Both the position numbers and the translations under genes were made by a program. The notes under the pieces were generated by a model, which saw only the letters and a list, made by a program, of their open reading frames with translations, was not told the DNA's origin and did not search any database. Positions 17,183-27,700 of a DNA stretch of 52,741 bases are shown piece by piece; position 1 is the first letter of the stretch; each line of letters starts with the position of its first letter. The DNA is taken from assembly GCA_023381695.1 (NCBI GenBank), contig JAMCQP010000082.1, positions 1 through 52,741 of the forward strand, written 5' to 3'. Source of the stretch: Bacillota bacterium. GTDB taxonomy: Bacteria > Bacillota > UBA5301 > JAMCQP01.

Positions 17183-18248
17183 TCAGATTACGGTAAACGT
17201 CGTCCCTGCTGTGAAACCCGTCCTTGATAATTGTGTCATCTATATTACCCCTGTCAACGGCTACAGGTTCCAGCCGGTAGTATGGCACCTGGTATCTTCC
17301 GTCGTCAATCGTCGTGGCAATGTTCAAGCTTTCCCCCCGGGCCAGTTTGATGGCCATTTCCGCCGCCGCCGTAGCAAGTTTGTCAATCGGTTTATATACC
17401 GTCATGAGCTGTGAACCTTCGACGATCCTTTGGCAGCCCGCCAGGTCCGCGTCCTGGCCCGCCACCCTGGTCCTGCCGGCCAGCCTATGTTCGGCCAGTG
17501 CCCTGATCGCGCCTCCCGCCAGCCCGTCATTGCCGGCCAGCACGGCATCAACGGCGATCCCTTTTTGCAGCACCTCGTCGACGACCTTGAAGGCGTATTC
17601 GGACATCCAGTTATCCGCCCATTCCTCGGCAAGTATCCTGATGTCTCCCCTCTCGACGGCGGGTTTTAACACGGCGTCGTAACCTTCCTTGATCATCCCG
17701 GTATTGTTATCCGATTTCGCCCCATTAATAATCAAGTAGTTGCCTCCTGGCACCCGCTCCAGCAGGCTCCGGGCCATCAACCCACCCACCTTGACGTTAT
17801 CAAAGGAAATATACAGGTCAACATTGGACTTCCGCACCAGCCTGTCATAAGAGATCACCTTGACACCCTCCCTCTTGGCGAGCTGTACGGCGATGGCCGC
17901 CTTCTGCAGGTCATTGGGGACAATGATCAGGACGTCAATGTCCTGATCCAGCAGGTACCTGACCTGTTTCAACTGGTCCTCATCATCGTTATTCGCGTTC
18001 TGTACCAGGATATCCGCCCCCATCTCCCTGGCCCTGGCCATGAGGATATCCCTGTCCTTGAGCCAACGCTCCTCCTTGAGGGTTCCGAGGGAGAAGCCTA
18101 ACTTGATGCTCTCGCCACGGCCGGCGCTTTTCCCGGCGGTTCCTCCCGCGCTGTTCAAGGTATAGAGATTGTAGACCAGCAGCGAAAGCAGGATCAACAG
18201 TATTACCAGGAGCAGGGGCAAAATCAGTCTCCGGGATCTAGTGGGCAT
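17130..18248 (-). CDS. Membrane-anchored XylF-like sugar-binding protein (XylFII-type sensor)
   Basis: A 372-aa periplasmic-binding-protein fold with an uncleaved-looking N-terminal membrane anchor (LILPLLLVILLILLSLLVYN) instead of a lipobox. It closely resembles the transporter XylF in this window: KLGFSLGTLKEERW, VQNANNDDEDQ, VISYDRLVRKSNVDLYISFDN, and GNDGLAGGAI. In Clostridium beijerinckii an anchored XylFII senses xylose and signals through LytS and YesN to xylFGH; the same gene types are adjacent here. The start overlaps the response-regulator stop by 11 nt. The last 16 or so residues run into the duplicated MFS leader, so the C-terminus may be altered. Confidence 0.85.
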   Translation of the reverse strand: MPTRSRRLILPLLLVILLILLSLLVYNLYTLNSAGGTAGKSAGRGESIKLGFSLGTLKEERWLKDRDILMARAREMGADILVQNANNDDEDQLKQVRYLLDQDIDVLIIVPNDLQKAAIAVQLAKREGVKVISYDRLVRKSNVDLYISFDNVKVGGLMARSLLERVPGGNYLIINGAKSDNNTGMIKEGYDAVLKPAVERGDIRILAEEWADNWMSEYAFKVVDEVLQKGIAVDAVLAGNDGLAGGAIRALAEHRLAGRTRVAGQDADLAGCQRIVEGSQLMTVYKPIDKLATAAAEMAIKLARGESLNIATTIDDGRYQVPYYRLEPVAVDRGNIDDTIIKDGFHSRDDVYRNLTTGMADDDWLLSAEPPS

Positions 18249-19827
18249 TGCATTTACCTCCCCCAGGGTTTTCCCACACCCTGAATTCCGACGGAGTCAT
18301 TCCCGTGACCTTTTTGAAAATTTTGCTGAAATAATTCGGGTCATTGTAGCCGACTTTAAAACACACCTCCTTGACGCTGACGGATTGGTCCAGCAACAAC
18401 TCCCTGGCCTTACCCATTCTGGTAGCCGTCAAGTAGTCGGTAAAGTTCTGCCCGGTTTGCTCCCTAAAAAATTTGCTGAAGTAGTAATAACTCAGGTTAA
18501 TTTCCCTGGCCGCATCATTGAGGGTAATGTCCTGATGGTAGTTTTGATTCACGAATGTTACAACCTTGCAAATCAAGTCGTCCAACTCACTGGCCTTGAT
18601 GTCGATGACCCGCTTGCCAAGGTTCTTGAGCCAGTTGTAAAAATCAGGTCTCCAGTCCCCGGGATTTTCATCAAGGATCTCCGCCGCCCGCCCCGCGTCG
18701 ATATCTTCAAAATAATAGGAAAGAGTCCGCTCGATAACAATCGCCAGTTCTACCAGCCGCACCTTGATCTTTTGCCGTTCCGCCCCGGAGTTTGCCGCCA
18801 GCCATTGGAAGATCTCATCGAAAACCGCCAGTGCCCCGGACAGGTCTCCCAGGATCAGTTTGTCAATGAGCTTCTTCTCCAGATGGAGCGGGTACAGATC
18901 CTGCTTGACGGGGACGAGGATGCAATCTTCAAAATGGACTATTTCCTCGTCCCGGGACATGCTGATGGCCCTGTCGGCTTCTTCTTTGGATTTGATAAAG
19001 CCGTCGATGTGATAAGCCCTGCCGATGCCGATTTTAAAGGCTATTTCAGTTTCCCTGGCAACCATTGATTTCAACTTTTTAGCCAGCTTGATTGAAGTGT
19101 TTTTCACCTCATAGGCATCCGATTCCTCGCTGACCGGGATATAGACCGCAATGCCGTTCAACATGGGAGGGCCGGCAAGACACTCTGCCAGGTTTTTAAT
19201 GTTGGCCCTGAAAGATTCATAAAAATGGTGCTTTGCCAGGCTATGCTTGATACTTTCCCCACCGTTCGGCGTATGTCCGACCAGCACGTAACCGAAATTT
19301 AATTTCATCTCAAAAATGTCTTCGTAAAAGCCCAGATTATGGTCCGGTTCGGTATTGAAGAAATGCGAATAGACAAATTCGCTCTCGATATAAGGTATAA
19401 TCCGGCTTAACTTCTCCTCGAGTTCCAGCTCTCTGGCCATCGCCTCCCTTTTGGCCGTGATGATGCCTTGAGCATGCTTGATTACTTCGATAACCTTCTG
19501 CCTGTTAAGCGGTTTCAAGAGATACTCCATTACACCGAGGTTAACGGCCTCCCTGGCATAATTAAAATGTTCATAGGCCGTGATGATAATAAATATCATG
19601 TGATCATGCCTGGACTTGAGCTTTCTGATGGCCTCGATCCCGTCAATGCCCGGCATCCGGATGTCCATAAAGACAATGTCCGGTTTTAACAGTTCCACTT
19701 TCTCGATGGCTTCCCTGCCGGACCTGGCGCACCCGGTCACCTCCACATCCGAGAAGTTTTGCCGTACGATATAATTAAAAGAATCAATCACAATTTGCTC
19801 GTCATCGGCGACAAACAGCTTAACCAT
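18238..19827 (-). CDS. YesN-type response regulator with AraC output domain
   Basis: A 529-aa cytoplasmic regulator. The receiver domain is at residues 1-120 with phospho-acceptor Asp55 (IVFMDIRMPG) and acidic pair D9/D10. A long middle region of about 280 residues follows, then a C-terminal AraC-type pair of helix-turn-helices (DITLNDAAREINLSYYYFSK and VCFKVGYNDPNYFSKIFKK). The start overlaps the histidine-kinase stop by 8 nt, so the two form a pair. By analogy with the XylFII-LytS-YesN system it should activate the xylFGH operon or the GH31 gene upstream. Confidence 0.9.
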   Translation of the reverse strand: MVKLFVADDEQIVIDSFNYIVRQNFSDVEVTGCARSGREAIEKVELLKPDIVFMDIRMPGIDGIEAIRKLKSRHDHMIFIIITAYEHFNYAREAVNLGVMEYLLKPLNRQKVIEVIKHAQGIITAKREAMARELELEEKLSRIIPYIESEFVYSHFFNTEPDHNLGFYEDIFEMKLNFGYVLVGHTPNGGESIKHSLAKHHFYESFRANIKNLAECLAGPPMLNGIAVYIPVSEESDAYEVKNTSIKLAKKLKSMVARETEIAFKIGIGRAYHIDGFIKSKEEADRAISMSRDEEIVHFEDCILVPVKQDLYPLHLEKKLIDKLILGDLSGALAVFDEIFQWLAANSGAERQKIKVRLVELAIVIERTLSYYFEDIDAGRAAEILDENPGDWRPDFYNWLKNLGKRVIDIKASELDDLICKVVTFVNQNYHQDITLNDAAREINLSYYYFSKFFREQTGQNFTDYLTATRMGKARELLLDQSVSVKEVCFKVGYNDPNYFSKIFKKVTGMTPSEFRVWENPGGGKCNAH

Positions 19828-21331
19828 CCCTCCCTTTCCCTCCCTTGCGCGGAATTTTCAAGGTAACCCTCGTACCCTTATCCACCTCGCTCCTCAGTTC
19901 GATCACGTCGTGCACGTCATCCACGTTGTAAAACAGGCGCAACCGGTCGATCACGTTATGCATGCCGATCCCGGTTACATGGCCTTCCGACAAGTCGTAC
20001 CGGTTATCCACCGCCTGGATGGCCTTGATTTTCCCGGCATCCATCCCGCCGCCGTTATCCGCGACCTCGATCAGGGCCAGGCCGTCCGAGCCCTTGACAG
20101 TCAAGCGAATTTCTCCCTCCCGCTCAAGGTCTCCGATCCCGTGGATAAATGCGTTTTCCACTACCGGCTGGATAATGGTGCAAGGTACAACGGTGTCAAG
20201 CAGTTCCTCGTCAATATCACTGCTGAATTTGAGCTTGTCGCCAAATCTCGTCTGCAGGATAAACATGTAGGCCTGGACACTTTTGATTTCATCTTCCAGT
20301 TTTACCGGTTCGGCCAATCTCCTCAGGTTGTATCTGAACAGTTCCGCCACCTTCTCGATGAATTGCGAAGACCTGTCGGCGCCTTCCATCATGGCCAGTT
20401 GAGCTGCCGCGTTCAGGGTATTGAAGAGAAAATGGGGATTGATCTGCGACTGGAGCGCTTTTAGCTCGGCATCCTTCAACACGCTTTTCATCCGCAGGTT
20501 CTGCATTTCCTGCTCTTTTAACTTCTTTTCCATCTCAGCCTGTCTTTTTATTTGCTCAATGTATTCCCTGATACTCACCGTCATTTGATTGAATGCCCCG
20601 GCCAGGATCTTCACTTCATCACCGGTTTTTATCTCCACGGGTTCGATGTCAAACTCCCCCCCGGACACCCTTTCCGCCGCGCGGTAAAGTTCGATCAGGG
20701 GCCTGGTGATCCGGTAGGTAAAAACCAGTGCCAAAAATATACTTACGATCACGGAACCGGCGATCAAAAAGAGATTGAGGTAGCTGATAAAAGTCATGTT
20801 CCTTGAAATGTCCTGATACCTGGCGGAGCCTTGCTGGAGCTTGTAGTAAAGGAGGTTATTCATGTAAAACTTGATATACTCGCTAATCTCGTTGGAGCGG
20901 GTGAAATGACGAATATACTGGCTGCTGATCCGTCCCCTTTTGGCATTGACCGCCGCATCGGCTTCGCTCAAAAAACTTCCGATCATGTTGCCGATATCCT
21001 TGAGCATCAGGTCGTCTTGATCATCACTCAGATCGGATGATATTTTAGCCGCCTGTTCCTGCAGTTTGTTGTAGAGGGTATAATAATTCAACAGCGCTTC
21101 TGAGGATCTGGAAGACAGGTATTTTTCCAGTTCTATTTCCAAACTGTTCACGTCGGAATACAGTTCATTGAGATAGATGTAGTCGGCAAAAACAGAGTTC
21201 AGTCTGGTGATGATCGACCTGGCGTTATAGTAGGAAAAAAGGCTGGTTACCCCCATTAATACTGTAATGATCAGGTAATAGATGAGCAGTTTGCGCCTGA
21301 TACCGGTAAATCTCCAAAGTTCCTTTCGCAT
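19820..21331 (-). CDS. LytS/YesM-type sensor histidine kinase
   Basis: A 503-aa inner-membrane kinase. A first membrane segment (LLIYYLIITVLMGVTSLF) is followed by an extracytoplasmic helical sensor region of about 160 residues, a second membrane segment (LNLFLIAGSVIVSIFLALVF), HAMP, then a His_kinase domain with phospho-acceptor in QSQINPHFLFNTLN and ATP-binding boxes VVENAFIHG, ADNGGGM and GIGMHNV. The start at 21331 is chosen because AGGTGA lies just upstream, at the end of the preceding gene. It probably reads ligand state from one of the two anchored binding proteins that flank the pair. Confidence 0.9.
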   Translation of the reverse strand: MRKELWRFTGIRRKLLIYYLIITVLMGVTSLFSYYNARSIITRLNSVFADYIYLNELYSDVNSLEIELEKYLSSRSSEALLNYYTLYNKLQEQAAKISSDLSDDQDDLMLKDIGNMIGSFLSEADAAVNAKRGRISSQYIRHFTRSNEISEYIKFYMNNLLYYKLQQGSARYQDISRNMTFISYLNLFLIAGSVIVSIFLALVFTYRITRPLIELYRAAERVSGGEFDIEPVEIKTGDEVKILAGAFNQMTVSIREYIEQIKRQAEMEKKLKEQEMQNLRMKSVLKDAELKALQSQINPHFLFNTLNAAAQLAMMEGADRSSQFIEKVAELFRYNLRRLAEPVKLEDEIKSVQAYMFILQTRFGDKLKFSSDIDEELLDTVVPCTIIQPVVENAFIHGIGDLEREGEIRLTVKGSDGLALIEVADNGGGMDAGKIKAIQAVDNRYDLSEGHVTGIGMHNVIDRLRLFYNVDDVHDVIELRSEVDKGTRVTLKIPRKGGKGRDG

Positions 21332-21335
21332 CATC

Positions 21336-22346
21336 TCACCTGCCGTTCGTCTTGCCCTGCCGGTAAGCGTCCAGCGTTTCGGCGGTAATGGTCTTGATCT
21401 CCGTGTCGACAAAAGTGGAAACGTTGTCCTTCTCCTTAATCTCCATCAAGCTTTTAATGCTTTGATAGCCCATCAGGTAGGGATTGCTCATCACCGTGCC
21501 GTACACGATACCCTTTTCGATATACCTCAGGATCTCGGGGGTGTCGCCGTACCCGACCAGGACCATGTTTCCCACCTGGTTGAAATCCACCAGGGCCTGG
21601 GCGACCCCCAGGGTATCCACCGTGTCGACGGTGTAGATGGCATCGATGGCCGGTTGGCTGCCGGTTATGGACTGGGTGATCTCCTCCGCGCTGATGATCC
21701 CCAGCATGGAAGTGTACACTTTGACCACTTCCATTTCCGGGTATGCCTTGACAGCATGCAAAAAGCCGCTTATTTTGAGGTTTTTGCTGGTCGTATCCGT
21801 CTGGACATCATTGTTCACGATGATGGCGATATTGCCCTTGCCATTGGTAGCCCTTGCCATCAGTCCACCTGCCAGTTCTCCCAACAAAAAGCTGTTGGTG
21901 CCGACGAAAGCTTTCCGCTTGCTGCCTCCCGCATCATTTTCGATTGTCACCACAGGAATACCCTGGTCGTAAGCCTTGTCGATGAGACCGTTAAAATCCG
22001 CTTCGTTGGCCACATGAGTAACAATACCGTCAACCCTGGCCAGGACAGCAATATCGAGATACCGCAATTGTTCCTCACTGTTATTGAAGCGCGGCGCCGT
22101 GAACTCCACAGCCACATGGTAATCCCGCGCCGCGACCTCCACACCCCTGCGCACTTCTTTCCAGAAGGGGTCCACGGAATTCTGCGCCACAACAAAAAAA
22201 TGGTACTTCGGTTTCCCATTGGCTACCTCTTCCGCTATCCGTTCAAACCTGAAAAGAGCCATCCCCACTAGAATTATTAACGTCAATAACAGCACGATCA
22301 ATATATTGTTTTTAATCAAAGCTACACCTTTGTTATTGGTTGTCAT
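21336..22346 (-). CDS. Membrane-anchored sugar-binding protein (Peripla_BP_4), likely sensor partner
   Basis: A 336-aa RbsB/XylF-fold protein with an N-terminal anchor (ILIVLLLTLIILVGMALF) and no lipobox Cys. The binding-protein core reads VVAQNSVDPFWKEVRRG, then IVTHVANEADFNGLIDKAYD, then IPVVTIENDA. It is more distant from XylF than the protein at 17130. Start 22346 is chosen for AAAAGGA upstream; the longer frame to 22457 lacks a ribosome site. It directly precedes the histidine kinase (4 nt), so a sensing rather than transport role is likely. Confidence 0.8.
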   Translation of the reverse strand: MTTNNKGVALIKNNILIVLLLTLIILVGMALFRFERIAEEVANGKPKYHFFVVAQNSVDPFWKEVRRGVEVAARDYHVAVEFTAPRFNNSEEQLRYLDIAVLARVDGIVTHVANEADFNGLIDKAYDQGIPVVTIENDAGGSKRKAFVGTNSFLLGELAGGLMARATNGKGNIAIIVNNDVQTDTTSKNLKISGFLHAVKAYPEMEVVKVYTSMLGIISAEEITQSITGSQPAIDAIYTVDTVDTLGVAQALVDFNQVGNMVLVGYGDTPEILRYIEKGIVYGTVMSNPYLMGYQSIKSLMEIKEKDNVSTFVDTEIKTITAETLDAYRQGKTNGR

Positions 22347-22535
22347 GATGCTCAATCCTTTTCCCAATTCGATGATCATCAAGAAATTAGACAGCGGAAA
22401 GGCAAATTGTCTTTCAGACAATGCTTTATTCTCTAATCTACAGAGGAATCCTGCCATATCAACCGTCTAGCAATTTTTGACCTTGACAAACCTTCCGGAA
22501 TGTATCCTCAGTGAAATCCGCCGCAATCAAGTTGG
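22347..22535. promoter_or_regulatory. Intergenic leader of the sensor operon
   Basis: A 189-nt gap between the chemoreceptor and the anchored binding protein. It contains a short inverted repeat ATTGTC-TTTCA-GACAAT (22406-22422), which could be an operator or hairpin. No convincing promoter boxes were identified. Confidence 0.3.
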
Positions 22536-24632
22536 TCATCCTCTCTTAAACCTTGCCACAGACCTGACCAGTTGTTCTGACAATCCGGCCAGCTGTTTGG
22601 CCAAAGCTACGATTTCATCTGTCGCCTTCACCTGTTGATCACTGGAATCGGCAACTGTTTCGGCGCTTCCAGCAAATTCTTCACTCACCAGGGAAATGTC
22701 CTGGACGGCCTTACCTGCCTTGTCGCTGCCAGCAGCCATTCCCCGGGCGCTGGCCGCCACTACTTCCATCCGCTCCAAGAGGTTTTGCGCCAGGCCCTGG
22801 ATCTTGACAAAGACCCGTCCGGTCCCGTCCATTACCCGGGAGCCTTGTTCTACTTCGGTGGTACTTTCTTCCATGGTAGCGACAGCCTCATTAATCACTT
22901 TCCGCATCTTCTCGAGCAAGGAAGCTATCTGGTCGGTGGCTTGAGAAGACTCTTCCGCCAGTTTGCGCACTTCTTCAGCCACCACGGCAAAACCCCTGCC
23001 TTGTTCTCCGGCCCTGGACGCCTCGATGGCGGCGTTCAGTGCCAAAAGGTTGGTCTGCTCCGCAATGCCATTGATTAGGTTGATGATCTTGCCTACTTCA
23101 GCCGATTTCTCACCGAGGACCTTGATGGTTAACGCGGTCTGGCCTACCTTGTCCTTGATACTGTGCATCTGTTCAATGGAACTCGCGACAGATTCCGTCC
23201 CTTCAGATATACTCTCTATGACGTTGTCACCGAGCGCCAAAGCCGCCGCAGATTCTTCACTCACCTGGTTAATCTGCTCGATCAGGCTTTTTATTCCACC
23301 GACAGCTTCGCTTACCCGGGAGAACTGTTCCTCGGCACCGGCGGCTACCTGCTGGATGGCGCTGCCCACCTGTTGGGCTGCCCGACCTACCTGCTCACCC
23401 GAGGCTGATAAACGTTGGCTGGAGGAAGCCACGAGTTGGGACACTTCCGTCACGCCACAGATCATGTCCTTCAGGCTGGAAACCATAGTTTGAAAAGCAT
23501 TGGCCAACTGTCCGATTTCATCCCGGGATTTTACCTGTACCGTTGCGCTCAAATCACCGGCAGCCACTGTTTCAGCCGCAAGTGCAAGTTTTTTGACGGG
23601 ACTGATGATGGTTCTGGAGAAGAAAAAGGCAAGAACAACCACCACCAGTATCACCAGGAGCAACTGCATGACAAGCTGCCGTTCCATGGTCTTGACGGCT
23701 TGAAACGCTTCGGCCTCCTCGATTTCGGCGATAATCGCCCAGTTTAGGCCCTCGATCTCCAGGGGAGCGTAGGCGCTCAGGGCCGTAACTCCGCGGTAGT
23801 TTTCGATCACCTTTACCTTTGTCTCGCCGTTCAAGGCCTCCCTGGAAGCTGTGGTGACTATTTCTTTTACCCCCACCGTTTTTCCGGCCACAAACCTAGA
23901 ATTGGAACGCATGAGCATATCCGGGCCGACCAGGTAGGTCTCACCGGTTTCACCCAGGCCCGAATTCTGCTCCATGATTTCATTGATTGCCTGGTCGGAA
24001 ATCTGGAGCGCCAGCACTCCCAGGACTTCACCGTTGTCATCCTTTACCGGGGCCGCAATGAATGAAGCATGGGCGTTTGATGGCTTGTAATACCGGTAAT
24101 CCGCGATGGCGGTCCGGTTTAAGGCTTTTTGAAACACTTCAGCCAAGTTGGTAGTCTGGTACGGCCCATTGATCAGGTCGGTTCCCAGGTCAGCTTCCTT
24201 ATTGGCGGTGTAGACGACATGCCCGCCGGTATCGATCAGAAATAAATTATAATAGCCGTATTCCCGGAGGTATTGCTGTAAAAACGGTCCATGCCGTCTG
24301 TCCACCGCGGCATACGCTTCGCTGTCGATCAAACCACTGGGGGTAAAGCTTTCACTGAAAGCAACCATACCGCGTCTTATGTCGCTGGTGGCGGCCAGTA
24401 CATCGATGTCGGCGTGCCGTTGAGCAAAGTAGTTTTCGATTTGCCCCTTCTTCACATCCCGGATGGCCACCAATTGCTCGTAAGCCCCTTTCCGCAACGC
24501 CGCAGAGGTGTTGCGCAGGTCCAGGAAGCTGGATATAACCAGGGGAAGGATACTGATTAACAAAAACAACGCGATTAATTTGCCCGCCATTCCGTGGCTC
24601 AGTCCCTGTTGTTTCCTTATTTTCGCAGTCAT
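22536..24632 (-). CDS. Methyl-accepting chemotaxis protein with Cache domain
   Basis: A 698-aa chemoreceptor: first membrane segment ([20 protein letters not shown]), a large extracytoplasmic dCache-like domain (to about residue 300, with [18 protein letters not shown]), second membrane segment ([19 protein letters not shown]), HAMP, and a cytoplasmic signalling domain with the hairpin-tip region [20 protein letters not shown] and [20 protein letters not shown]. Start 24632 is chosen for GGGGG 8 nt upstream. Sitting between a sugar hydrolase and a sugar sensor, it may steer the cell toward the same carbohydrate. Confidence 0.92.
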   Translation of the reverse strand: MTAKIRKQQGLSHGMAGKLIALFLLISILPLVISSFLDLRNTSAALRKGAYEQLVAIRDVKKGQIENYFAQRHADIDVLAATSDIRRGMVAFSESFTPSGLIDSEAYAAVDRRHGPFLQQYLREYGYYNLFLIDTGGHVVYTANKEADLGTDLINGPYQTTNLAEVFQKALNRTAIADYRYYKPSNAHASFIAAPVKDDNGEVLGVLALQISDQAINEIMEQNSGLGETGETYLVGPDMLMRSNSRFVAGKTVGVKEIVTTASREALNGETKVKVIENYRGVTALSAYAPLEIEGLNWAIIAEIEEAEAFQAVKTMERQLVMQLLLVILVVVVLAFFFSRTIISPVKKLALAAETVAAGDLSATVQVKSRDEIGQLANAFQTMVSSLKDMICGVTEVSQLVASSSQRLSASGEQVGRAAQQVGSAIQQVAAGAEEQFSRVSEAVGGIKSLIEQINQVSEESAAALALGDNVIESISEGTESVASSIEQMHSIKDKVGQTALTIKVLGEKSAEVGKIINLINGIAEQTNLLALNAAIEASRAGEQGRGFAVVAEEVRKLAEESSQATDQIASLLEKMRKVINEAVATMEESTTEVEQGSRVMDGTGRVFVKIQGLAQNLLERMEVVAASARGMAAGSDKAGKAVQDISLVSEEFAGSAETVADSSDQQVKATDEIVALAKQLAGLSEQLVRSVARFKRG

Positions 24633-24666
24633 TGGCAGAACCCCCGGTACGAAAAGAAATTCTTTG

Positions 24667-24697
24667 GCCTCCTTCTCCGGTAACCGGAGAAGGAGGC
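24667..24697 (-). terminator. Long perfect hairpin between GH31 and chemoreceptor genes
   Basis: A 14-bp stem (GCCTCCTTCTCCGG with its complement) and a TAA/TTA loop lie 61 nt after the GH31 stop. The following minus-strand tract (AAAGAATTTCTTTTC) is only partly T-rich, so it may be an attenuator or a messenger-stabilising hairpin that lowers chemoreceptor expression. Confidence 0.55.
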
Positions 24698-24758
24698 TGT
24701 ATGAAGGAGGGGATTGAATTGGCGACGAGAGCGGTGTGGTTACCTCCCCTAATGTCAA

Positions 24759-27700
24759 TTAGTTAACCCATGTCCACTCTACCGAACCTGAACCGGAAGT
24801 CGGAACTGTATATTGGTGATTGCCGCCGCCTTCCCATACCACGCTGCTACCGTCCTTCTTAATAGCTTTAAACTGAATTGGTGTTCCTGCCGGCAAATCT
24901 ACTGTTAATTCCCAGGTCGGATAGTTGGGATTGCTGGCAGGCCCTGCCGCCAACGAAGTGTCCCAGTTCCCCAATTCAGTTATGTTACCACTGATGTAGA
25001 CATTCTGCCCCCAGTTAGTGGTCGCGTTATGAACAATAAACGTTACCGGTATTTTAGGCGCTGTTCCACCTGGCACCAGAATATAATCAAGATTTACATT
25101 ACCGGTATCTCCCGTATCATATTTGTATGAAATGGTATTAACACCGGCATTCAACGGAATCGTCTCCACTTTATCGGCCCAGGTATCCCAGTTGGCAAGG
25201 TTTGAAAGGGTTGTCTGCCTTAGTTTGATATTATTTACAAATATACTGATGGTCTTGTTTGAGCCTGTGGCATTTGCATACCTCAGCGTTACATCGTAAT
25301 CACCAGCGGAAGGTACATTTACAGTAAATGTCGTTGCGGCGCCGGCATTCCAGTAACCGTCTACAAAGCCTGTTCCTGAGTAACCAGCATGATTCGTATT
25401 TACTGAAGCTCCACCGGAAAGCGAAGCATTTTCCGCTTCATATTTATAAGGCGGCAGTGGCGGTGGGGCTGCCCCTCCAGTAACGACCACATTTTTTGCA
25501 GTGCCGGCAGCAATTTTCACATATGTTACAGCGCCAAAAATATCGCTTCCGGTTGCCCAGCCTTGACCGGATGCAGACGTTAAGGCTGCATAATCGGCAT
25601 ATCTCGTGGCAGCCGCCCCATCAATGGTAACGCCTGTAGTGTTTCTGCCATGCATTTTTACAATATAATTTTGAAGAGCCGGAGTGAAAGTTCCTGTTTT
25701 TGAATAAACATTAAACGTTGCATGATCCCCGTTATCCTTGGTCGTCATCGTCTGTTTGAAATATACACCATCTTCATAATTATAAGCCATTTCATCATCA
25801 TCGTAATAATTGAAGCTGGTCTGAGCTGTATCAGGGAACACATCGACATAAACCGTCGACACAGGGAACTCGCCCACATAATTCATCAAGTCCTGTGAAG
25901 GAATGACAGCGCCTTTCTTGATAAACAACGGAATATCTGTCCAGGTTGACGAATTGACCGAGTAATTGATCGTCTGGCCTCCGTTATATACGGTGCCTTT
26001 GAAGTAATCGATCCATGTCCCCGCGGGCAGGTATACCGATTTTGAGGTTTGTCCCTGGTCAACTACCGGCGCAACATACAACCAATCGCCGAACATCCAT
26101 CCGTCCGTATAATTTGCCACATTGGGGTCATTCGGATAGTCATATACCAGCGGTTTAACCAGACCAACACCGCTTTCATAAGCCTTCCTTTCATAGGCGT
26201 AGACATACGGAATCAATTTATACCTTAACTGCATTACATCTTTGGATACTGTTTCCGCCTGTGTTCCGAAAACCCACGGCTGGCGCTGGAGATTTTGCTG
26301 ACCGTGTACCCTGAATATGGGAGTAAATGCGCTGAACTGCATCCATCTCGCATAGTTTTCCGGCGTCGGATCTCCGCCGTTAAAACCTCCCGTATCCATT
26401 CCCCACTTGACTTCACCAAGATTAATCGCCGAAAGCATCCTGTCACGCTGGTTGGCCATAGAAGCAAATCCCGTGTCGATATCTCCCGACCACATTCCAT
26501 AGGCATACCGCTGTGCTCCAAGATAGAAATTCCTGTTAATTGACCATACTCTTTGATTGACGTATGCTCTCTGCCCTTCATACAAAGCCTTTTGCATATT
26601 CATAAACTGCCAGTTGTCATATCCATCGTCAGCCTCGTCGTTCCACCAGCCGATGATACCGGTATTAAACGAATCCTTGATGTGGTCGAAATACCACGTT
26701 CTGGCCGCCGGTATGGCAAAATTCAAATCATTGACCTGTTGACCGGAAAAATAATCGGTATAAGGCTGCTTTCCCGGCCACCAAAAGCCATTATTAGTAG
26801 CATACTGCCCCTGAACTGTATTAACGTGTATTCTCGGCTTCATAATACCGGACAATTTTATACCTTTAGAGTCCATTAATGACTTGAGAGCCCCCGAAGG
26901 TCCATCAGGAAATTTCGTCGTATTCCATCTCCATTCGCCGTAATTGTCTTCTCCCCAGGCTTTCCAGTCAAAGTCCATGACAAAATTGTCAATAGGAATA
27001 TTTTTTTGTCTGTAGGTATTCACTATGTCAGTTAGTTCAGTCTGGTTAATTCCCCACTCCGTATTGGTAAAACCCATGCCCCACTTGGGAAACATGGGAG
27101 GTTTACCGCTTATTTCCGCCAACGATGACATATTGTCGGCAGGCGAACCCACCATGACATAATACTCGATGTCTGTTTTTGAGACGCCGCTGTACTCCAG
27201 TCTCGTACTGTCAATAGTGAAACTGCCGCCATCAGAATCCACCAATACACCATAACCTTTATTGCTCCATACAAATGGGGCGCCTGCATGGCCCTGGGCA
27301 CCGGCATAAACAGAACCGCCGTTGTTCCTGAGAATCTTGGCGGCGGAATTATCCCAGGCATTATATCCGCCTATACCGTAAAAATTATCTCCGGTATTAT
27401 GATTGAATCTCACTCCATCATTGTAAACTCCTTCTGCATCCTGCTCTCTGATCAGAAGGTTATCATTCGCATCATATACTGAAATTCTCAGTGGAGTTTT
27501 ATTAATTTTCACCTTCATTTTGCTTGTGGTAATGACCATCGGGTTTAAGGCTGTGCCAATGTTTGCTCCGACAGGCCCCCATGTTTTTTGCGGATCAATA
27601 ATCTGAGTATCCGGACTGGATGCCCCGCCCGGCTGGTAATCGACCTTGATGGTATCATCCTGAATAACTTGCACTAAGACTTTATCAGCTCCTACCGATA

